Positions 57,601 through 64,000 of a DNA stretch of 64,000 nucleotides are shown piece by piece (position 1 is the first letter of the stretch; every line of letters begins with the position of its first letter). The translations under genes and the position numbers were made by a program. The stretch covers positions 1,612,001 to 1,676,000 of the forward strand of contig NC_085851.1 in the NCBI RefSeq assembly GCF_020906515.1, read 5' to 3'. The notes below the pieces were generated by a model. It was not told the DNA's origin. It made no database searches and saw nothing but the letters and a program-made list of their open reading frames with translations. The stretch comes from Vanrija pseudolonga (taxonomy: Eukaryota > Basidiomycota > Tremellomycetes > Trichosporonales > Trichosporonaceae).

Positions 57601-58592
57601 ACGAGCTCCACGAGCGAGTTGCCGACGCCGATGCCGAAATTGAGAGGCTGGAGCAAGAGGCCGAGTACAACAAGGGCACGCTCGCTGTCCAGGCGGCCGA
57701 ACTCGAGGAGCTCCGCCAGGCTGTTGCCACAGCTGAGGACGACTTGCTCGAGGCACAGGAAGAGCGCGACCGTGTCAAAAAGGATTCTGAGCGCGCATTA
57801 ACCCACCTTCAGGAGAAGCTCCGGGACAAGGATGACGAGGGGGTGTCACTGCAAAGCTCGCTCCGTGTGGCGATTGACACGCGAGAGTCGGAGCGTCTCC
57901 GTGCGTTGGGTGCCGAGTCTCGCGTCGGTACCTTCCAGGCCGAGATCGACCGCCTCATGCTCGTCGAGGCGAAACTCAAGGACGAGATTGCCAACCTGCG
58001 CCGCGCGTCAGCAAAGGAGGGCCTCCAGCGCGTCGAGCTCCGTAAGCGCATCGACGATCTCGTTGCCGAGCGCGACCTGCTTGCCGTGTCTCTCGACTCG
58101 AAGGAGATTGAGCTCGCAATCTCCCGCCGCCCGCAATCGTCCGTCGGCGTCCCCGGCAACCGCCTGCCTCCATCAGCCATTAAGGCCACACCATCGACGT
58201 CGAGGTTAAACAGCTCGGTGTCGAGCGCGAGAGTGCGGAGCCGGTCCTCCTACTCGCCGACTGGCTCGCCCGCCTCGACGACCCTTACCCCCACCTCGCG
58301 CCATAATGTAAGCGAGGACGCAACGCCGCGTGCGCGTACCGAGGCCGAGACGCCAATGGTCACCAAGCTCAGCCGTGGCGTGTCGCCGAGCCTCGAGACG
58401 CCAACGACGCGATCGATTAGCCTCAAGCCGCAGCCCCGCAAAGCCCCCACAACCACAACCACAACCGCGTTATCCTCGTCTACCCGCAGTGTCAAGCCCG
58501 CCGCTGCGCCGGCGCCCACACCAAACCTGTCCCGCCGCGGCAGCCTGCAGGCTGTAGGCCGCGTGCGCCGCCCTGCCTCCCTCCACGAGTAG
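54697..58592 (+). CDS. Large coiled-coil protein, function unrecognised
   Basis: Three exons: 54697-56860, 56900-57495 and 57534-58592, 1272 aa. The first ~600 residues are low-complexity (Pro/Ser/Thr/Ala), with a short basic N-terminus (HKKVPRRSMDIIHRLNPF) and acidic-plus-hydrophobic stretches. From about residue 650 to 1140 runs a nearly continuous heptad pattern (LLEAQSEHTGALKGELVAAH, KIVELSLAASAKDAEISHLE, EIERLEQEAEYNKGTLAVQ, LLAVSLDSKEIELAI). The last 120 residues are again Ser/Thr/Arg-rich and basic. This suggests a scaffold of the spindle-pole body, septin or polarity machinery, but I cannot name a family. A further 42-nt segment (56084-56125, GT...AG, in frame) may be spliced out, removing 14 residues. 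An in-frame ATG 45 bp upstream exists, but its residues read like UTR. Confidence 0.85.
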
Positions 58593-59462
58593 TGCCATGC
58601 TGCTGCTGTACATAGACCGACGACGTGTAGTGTGTGCCGGGATCGGCTTGTTGTAGATAGTGGTATATTGACGACAGTTATTATGCACGAGTGCGTGTGA
58701 CAATGCGTGTGACGGACGGAGCGAGAATCGCTGGTTACGGCTTTGTGGCGTCCTGGATTGTGGCCGCCATTGTGGTGCGGAATGTGGTGTTGGCCTCGCC
58801 TTCGCCTTCACCCGAGATAAGAATAGCCACCAAGCCAGTCACGGCCGTCGTCGTGTTTCGTGACGCTCACGACTCACGCGACTCGATGTGTTGCCGACTC
58901 GTCGGCTCGCGGTTCGCGACTCGTGACGCGATGTCGCTTGTTGGGCGATAACAACTCGCCTCAAAACCGACTTGCTCCGCGCCGACGTCATCAGCCACCT
59001 TGTTGGCCACTCATACTGCCGTCGTCAGTGGCTCGGCGGCCTCTGTCCCAGCTTCCATTCCCCGCAGCTCCTGGCTGCGCCTGGCGCCGCTCGCCACTCT
59101 CCGCTCCTATGATGATAATACATAGGACAACGAGCCCAAGATCAGATCACTCCGCTCTCGACCCATGTCACACAACCTATACACTTCTGGACTGTAACAC
59201 GCCCAGGACCCTCGCTGGCCCTTCACATCTACTCCTTTCACGCCTCGTACTCCTACACCAGTCGATGCAAACCCGTCACAACATCATCATGGGCACGACA
59301 ACAACCTTGTGTCGGTGTCCCTGTGCCGCTTTTGCGCGCGGCCCGCCAGTCGGGGAGGCGAGTCGCACAGTCCTGCCCGTCGTTGCGTACCGCCGCTGGC
59401 CGCACATCGCACCGTCGCACCCTCACAACATGTTGCAGACCCCGCACATGCCAGATCTGGCC
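58593..59462. other. Convergent intergenic, coiled-coil gene / IGO1
   Basis: About 870 bp holding two 3' ends. I see no gene, repeat or RNA in it. Confidence 0.6.
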
Positions 59463-60349
59463 TTAGACCTCAATGTCCTCGTCGATGCGGCGAGCCAAAG
59501 CGCTCGTCTTGACAGGCGAGCTGCCAAACGTGTGGTGCTGGATCGGGTAAGACGACGTCTGCGGGCCCTCGCGCATCGTCCCTGGGGGCGAGACTCGCAA
59601 TCCGCTGTGGCGCGTTAGCATTGATCATAAAGTGAGTCCCGGACGCTTCCGCACACACCTTTCGGAACTCCGCCTCTGGTGCGAGATGCCGGGCACAGCC
59701 ATGGCCTCGCTCGTTGCCGCGGGGCTAATGCCGACACCAACTGGTGCAGCCGACGCCCTTCGGTCCGCCAAACCGCCGAGCGGGAAAGGGATGGGCTGGC
59801 CCGTGGGCGACGACGACAGGTGGCCGTTCGAAGGCGGAGAAGCGTGAGGAAGGCTGCAAGTGATCAGCGACGAAACTTCGGCCACGAGGCAGAGAGAAGA
59901 CAAACCCACCCTTCGGGAGTAGGGATCGCGGTGCCAAGAGGCTGGGGAGGCGAGACGCCCGCCTTGGACATCATGTAGTCGCCAGAGTCAAAGTACTTGC
60001 GCTCCTGTATGCGTGGTCAGCAGGTGCATCCATCTTCCCGACGGCGCCGACGAAGCACGCCTCCTGCTACGCCCGGGGCGCGCAAGGCTCTCCGTCACGC
60101 GGCATCACTCACCTTCTGCATCTTGGAGAGCAGGTTCTTGCCTGGAATCTTGCCATAGAGCTTGAACGCCTTTTGGTCCTGCTCGCTGAGTTGCTGGGTA
60201 GAGGTCAGTGCCATGTCGCGTTTTTGCCGTTGTCGGCTCGGGGCAAGAACGAACCGAGATGTCAACTTTATTCTGAGCGGGGGGTGATCAGCCAAAGACT
60301 CCGGTTCATTTCCGCCGCGCGCTCAACTCACGATCTTGTGGGGGTTCAT
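59463..60349 (-). CDS. IGO1: Endosulfine-family PP2A inhibitor (Igo1/ARPP19-like)
   Basis: Six exons: 60349-60332, 60272-60255, 60193-60113, 60004-59910, 59853-59659 and 59604-59463, 182 aa. The first two exons are 18 nt each. After splicing, the protein starts MNPHKINKVDISQLSEQDQK, continues AFKLYGKIPGKNLLSKMQ, then the hallmark KERKYFDSGDYMMSKAG, whose Ser is the Greatwall/Rim15 phosphosite that turns endosulfines into PP2A-B55 inhibitors. The rest is a Pro/Ser-rich tail ending SSPVKTSALARRIDEDIEV. Reading instead straight through the last donor would stop after SSERCVRKRPGLTL near 59625, so the C-terminus could be alternative. In yeast, Igo1/2 act in quiescence and nutrient signalling. Confidence is high for the core, moderate for the last exon. 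Confidence 0.9.
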
Positions 60350-60813
60350 GCTGAGCTATGTGTCGGACGTGGAATGGGCCTTCGGCAATAGGCTGGTGGG
60401 TGCCGATTCGAATCGGGCACGACGTTGAGTTGATTGAAAGGAAGGCGAGGTTGTTGGTTCTACGCCGGCCACGTGCGGAGGAGCGGAGTAGGGAGGGCAG
60501 TGGAGGTAAGAGGGGGAATCGTTGACCAGTGCGGCAAGTTGAGCAACGTCTCGAGTGTGCACGTTTGACGTGTGCTAGTTCTGGAAAGGTAGCTTGACTG
60601 TTTGGGTGATCGCCGAGGGAACCAAGGAATAAGAGTGGATGGTAGGGGGAGGGGAATGCGAGGAAGCGAGGGGGTGGGTGGGTGTGTCTCGCAAAGTGGG
60701 AAATGACAGAGGAGACTGAATGGGTGGCGGGTGCTTCTACGGGCAAGGCAAGGCAGCGCGTAGGAAGTGACGGGTGGGAACCTGCTTGGTATTGGCTTCC
60801 GAGCGTCGAAGGA

Positions 60814-60868
60814 TGTGTGTGTGTGTGGTGTGTAGTGTGTGTGTGTGGTGTGTAGTGTGTGTGTAGTT
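60814..60868. repeat. GT-rich tandem repeat, 20-bp unit
   Basis: Two near-identical 20-bp units of GT dinucleotides punctuated by GGTGTGTAG, plus a partial third. About 0.5 kb upstream of IGO1. Confidence 0.85.
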
Positions 60869-61069
60869 GTCTGTGTGGACAAAAGTGATTGAGGTAGGGG
60901 GGGGGAGACGTTGTAGGTGGTTGGTGGATTGCAGTAGATGGGGGATAGCAAACGACGGGACAGACGAGCAATGATACTGGTCCACTTGCTGGAAATGGCA
61001 ACCCGAGAGGGTGTCGAGACTGGGTTAGAGTTGGCTGCAGTGGGACGCCGCCGCCAGTGTAACAGCATC

Positions 61070-61112
61070 CACCAGCCAGCAGCCAGCCAGCCAGCCAGCC
61101 AGCAGCCAGCAC
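61070..61112. repeat. (CCAG)n microsatellite
   Basis: Run of CCAG/CAGC units with short CAG interruptions. Confidence 0.85.
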
Positions 61113-63561
61113 TCAGCCGGCACCCACCCACCCACCCAGCTCGACGCCGCCGCCGCCTCCTCCGCCGCCGCCGCTCTGGACCATTGCAACCCTCTTGCCT
61201 CCACTCGTATTCAGGGTCTAGTGCGTCGTTTCAGGGTCCACGCCACCTCTGTCTGCGCTTGTTCGACCGGGGTCACAGAGGAGCAGGTGACCTTAAATGG
61301 GGGGGAGGTGCCAGGAATCACAAGCCAGAGAGGCCATCGACGTGCTCCAGGCACGGGCTTGACCCATCGTTGTCGGGCTCTGATGCTCTGCCCTGCTGCC
61401 TTCCTCGCCTTCCTCGTCTCTCAGGGAACCTCTCAACCTTTTCGTGGATTCAAATTCCGCCCGCGACGTCATGACCCAGTTGCCAGTTGGCAACCATCGT
61501 CACCGACCGCAGCCTGCGCCCCCCCGTATCGCCCAATGACATTTTCCCCTCGGCATACCACTTGACCACCCAGACAGGTCTCAACCATCCCCCCCACCAA
61601 CCCACCATTTTCCAATTAATTTCGCGCGCCGTGCTCGCTCGCGGCGCGCAATCCTCGGCCACTCCAGCGGCAAGCCAACCGCAGCCAGCCCAGCGTGCCG
61701 TAGCGTGCCGCACAGCGCGCGCACTACAGCCACCTCACCCATTCCCCCCGCCTTCTTCCATGTCGTCGTCGTGAACGTGATGATCTGTCCTTGTAACTCG
61801 TAACTCGTGTCCGCGTTGGGCCAAGCTCTTGGCTCCGCGACACGGCTCCTCCGGCTACACTGTTAGGCGAATGCAATGCTACCGGCTCGGATGCACATTG
61901 GTCTCCGTGTCTCTCTGCCCACCGTCCCGGTGTCTGCTGGCTCTGCCTCCCTCGACAAACAGAGCCAACGACCGCCTCTCCACTACCTACCGACAAGGAT
62001 AGGGTTCAAGACGTTCAGATCCGCGTGCCCCACGCCGCCTTGTTCCCGCCAGGCGGCCATGCATCGGCGAAGAGCGAGCGCAGAGCGAGCCAGGACTGGT
62101 CATGCATCATTGCACACGGCGCGCAGGCCAGCAGATCGCGCCTCCGCGGGCTAGAGACACGTACTTACCCTATCTTCTCGCTCCACAAAGCGCGGCTCGC
62201 TATTCCTGGGCGTACTCCTATTCCTGGGTGATGTGCTTTTCCCCAATGACGAGCACGGCGACGGCCAGGGTCTCGATGTGCCCGATCGCAGCTGGTGGCG
62301 GCGGGCTGCGTCAGTGGCAAATGGCCACCCCAGTCTCTCGGGCAGTCTCTGGCTGCATGCACCGCTGCCTGCACAACTACCCGGGTCTGTAATACCGTTT
62401 CATGTTACAAATGCTGAGCTTGCGGACAATTGGCGGGCCCATTTAGAAGCGAGGCCAGGCTTGGCGAGGAGGTCTTGCGTCGTCGCCACTGTACGTCGCC
62501 GCCTTGCTTCGCATCGTCAGCGATCAGCGAGCGACAAGGAGGGACCAAAATATGCCTAGATCATGACTGGGACGGCTCAGCTACCTCCCACTGCACCGGT
62601 ATCGGTGACCACGCAGCCTGCGCAGGCACTGACACAGCCGGCTGGCCGGCCAGCCACGCCGGGCCGGTAGTGGCGAGGAGCGGGCGAGCGAGGATTGAAT
62701 GCGTCGTAACGCAACTAACGCAACCCCAGAATCGAGCATGCAGCCGCTGCGTACCGGGTCGGTGGCAGCAGCAGCAGCCGAAGCGAGCGCCGACAAGGAA
62801 TGAACGCCACTTTGTGTCGGACGGGCTGACTGGGCTCTCTACGCGCGCCATTGTTCGTGGCAATTGTGCACGCGCCGCTCACGCCCACAACTGCGGCTTG
62901 GCGGGGTGGTACAAGCGCGGGGCGTTGCACGTTACAACTGTTGACAGCGATGGCGCGCGCGCGCCGCTGGGGCCAAATCATGCAGCCATGCTGGAATCAG
63001 CATCGCACGTCCCCCTTCAACCAAAGGCCTGGATCCCGATCCCGACATGATCTCGCGACGACGACGAAGCAACCGTCATCTCCCCCATTCCTTCTTGCTG
63101 CCCTTGCCGCGTCGTCATTTCCCGGTCCATTACGTCTCATCCGGCTCATCCAGGATTCATATCTATCTATTCGACCCCCGCGCCCGTCTCGGCCGCATAC
63201 CGCCTCCGCCCCAATGTACTCTGGGCGGTCAACAAGGAGCAAGGAGCGGACCGGTCCACGAGGCCACGAGCCAGCTTGACACTTCCCCCCCATAGCTTGA
63301 CCACTGTGTAGGCAGTGGACACCGGGCTTTGTCTCCAGTGCGCCGACTACTATGCCGAAGTGTGCCGCAAGCGCTATTCTGGCTGTCTCAACTGTGTCCA
63401 CCTGACTTTGAAGTGTGCCCGATCATAGACGGCTGGGTGGGTGGGTACCTTGGCACTAGTCCACCCACGGCCATTCCTGGTGGGCGTCGATCCCCGCTTC
63501 AGCGGTCGTCTGAACCTCGTCTCTACTGGAACCATGCGCGCTTAACCCGTCCCCTCGCCGC

Positions 63562-63656
63562 GTTTAATCAAGGTCTTGCAGAGATTAATCCATGTCGTGT
63601 CAGCGTTTAATCAAGCCATGTCCGTGTTTAATCAATACCACATGCCGGTTTAATCA
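63562..63656 (+). repeat. Four spaced copies of GTTTAATCA
   Basis: Perfect GTTTAATCA at 63562, 63605, 63626 and 63648, with a diverged GATTAATCC between the first two (63583) and a partial GTTTACCA after the last (63679). The last three are 21-22 bp apart. CCATG or ACATG occurs between copies. Confidence 0.85.
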
Positions 63657-64000
63657 CACCATGAGGCTGCCCACCCGCGTTTACCACATCATCAGTCCGT
63701 TGTACCGGAGCCGCGCACTCGACGACTCGTTGTGATCACCTCGCGCGCATAAGCGCATCTGGCGAATGACTTTTGTGCGTTTGGCTCTCACGTGACCCCT
63801 GGCTGGCAAGATCCGCTGCTGGTTGCGCGTCATGGAGCTAGTGCCAGGCACCACTGTCCGTATCGTTGTAGCCATGTGGTGCACCTTGCTTTTCGGTGCC
63901 GACGGCGGCCAGAGGGACCCACTCGTTGCAAGCACCACCGGCACCACCACCATCACACCTCAGCCTCCATTGAACTAGCCTGCATTCCACCCCACCCTCC

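Larger units (their letters stand above)
60350..64000. other. Long gene-free stretch at the window end
   Basis: About 3.65 kb. The first 0.8 kb should be the IGO1 promoter and holds a GT/GTGTAG tract (60814-60868) and a CCAG tract (61070-61112). The rest has only GC-rich open frames of under 210 codons without motifs, and the GTTTAATCA array near 63.6 kb. A neighbouring gene may begin beyond the window. Confidence 0.6.

Noticed and set aside
60405-60424. GATTCGAATC flanked by complementary arms, like a tRNA T-arm / B box
   Set aside because: No A-box, anticodon stem or acceptor stem at the right distance on either strand; it also lies just upstream of IGO1, where a plain palindrome suffices.
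61994-62010. GGTTCAAGAC, a second B-box-like word
   Set aside because: Surrounding sequence does not fold as a tRNA and lacks an A box.
62430-63050. 206-codon plus-strand frame near the window end
   Set aside because: No recognisable family residues and odd composition; competing frames on both strands.
63562-63656. CRISPR-like array
   Set aside because: Repeats are only 9 bp, spacing is irregular for the first copy, and the organism is a eukaryote.
1-64000. Transposable or virus-derived elements
   Set aside because: No terminal repeats, integrase, reverse transcriptase, transposase or capsid-like motifs were seen in any of the reading frames.

Overview
This is nuclear DNA from a fungus, almost certainly a basidiomycete. 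A Tremellomycete of the Cryptococcus/Trichosporonales type is my best inference. The evidence is the GC-rich coding sequence with C or G at third positions, genes broken by many very short introns (about 34-110 nt) with a CTGAC or CTAAC branch motif just before the acceptor AG, a CAP10/GT90 glycosyltransferase, and typically fungal genes (SPF1, INO1, MGA2/SPT23, IGO1). Nothing prokaryotic, no rRNA, no convincing tRNA, no CRISPR array and no transposable element were recognised.

Layout. 0-14 kb: the 3' part of the P5A ATPase SPF1 (+), a beta-carbonic anhydrase (+), RNA polymerase II subunit RPB9 (-), a GT90 xylosyltransferase-like gene (+), a CCC1/VIT1 vacuolar iron transporter (-) and a Dal5-type MFS permease (+, ten exons). 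14-31 kb: an FAD-dependent oxidoreductase (+), a RhoGAP protein (-), a synaptojanin-type phosphoinositide phosphatase (-) and an MGA2/SPT23-like membrane-tethered transcription factor (-). 34-49 kb: a CARM1-like arginine methyltransferase (-), an EEP-fold endonuclease/phosphatase (+), a secreted double-psi beta-barrel (expansin/RlpA-like) protein (-), a zinc alcohol dehydrogenase (+), a metallo-beta-lactamase-fold protein (-), INO1 (+) and an auxin-efflux-carrier-family transporter (-). 49-60 kb: an FSH1-type serine hydrolase (-), an Srs2/UvrD-type helicase in 16 exons (+), a long coiled-coil protein (+) and a six-exon endosulfine (IGO1) gene (-).

For the multi-exon genes I assembled exon boundaries by hand from donor, branch and acceptor motifs and reading-frame continuity. 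For every gene the exon lengths sum to a whole number of codons and give continuous family-like proteins.

The genes are ordinary housekeeping and environment-response functions on both strands, and I see no functional cluster. Several touch related physiology: phosphoinositide and inositol supply (INO1, synaptojanin), ER and membrane homeostasis (SPF1, MGA2), metal and nutrient transport (CCC1, Dal5-type, AEC), and nutrient or cell-cycle signalling (IGO1, RhoGAP).

Long gene-free stretches lie at 19.1-22.1, 30.9-34.7, 43.2-45.2 and 60.3-64.0 kb. They hold microsatellites and short motif clusters but no supportable gene. I did not find a convincing new multi-gene system. The best leads are small: a tri-repeat/palindrome cluster upstream of RPB9, a spaced nonamer array near 63.6 kb, micro-exons down to 10 nt, one GC-AG intron, and a 33-bp-period duplication at the end of the permease gene.
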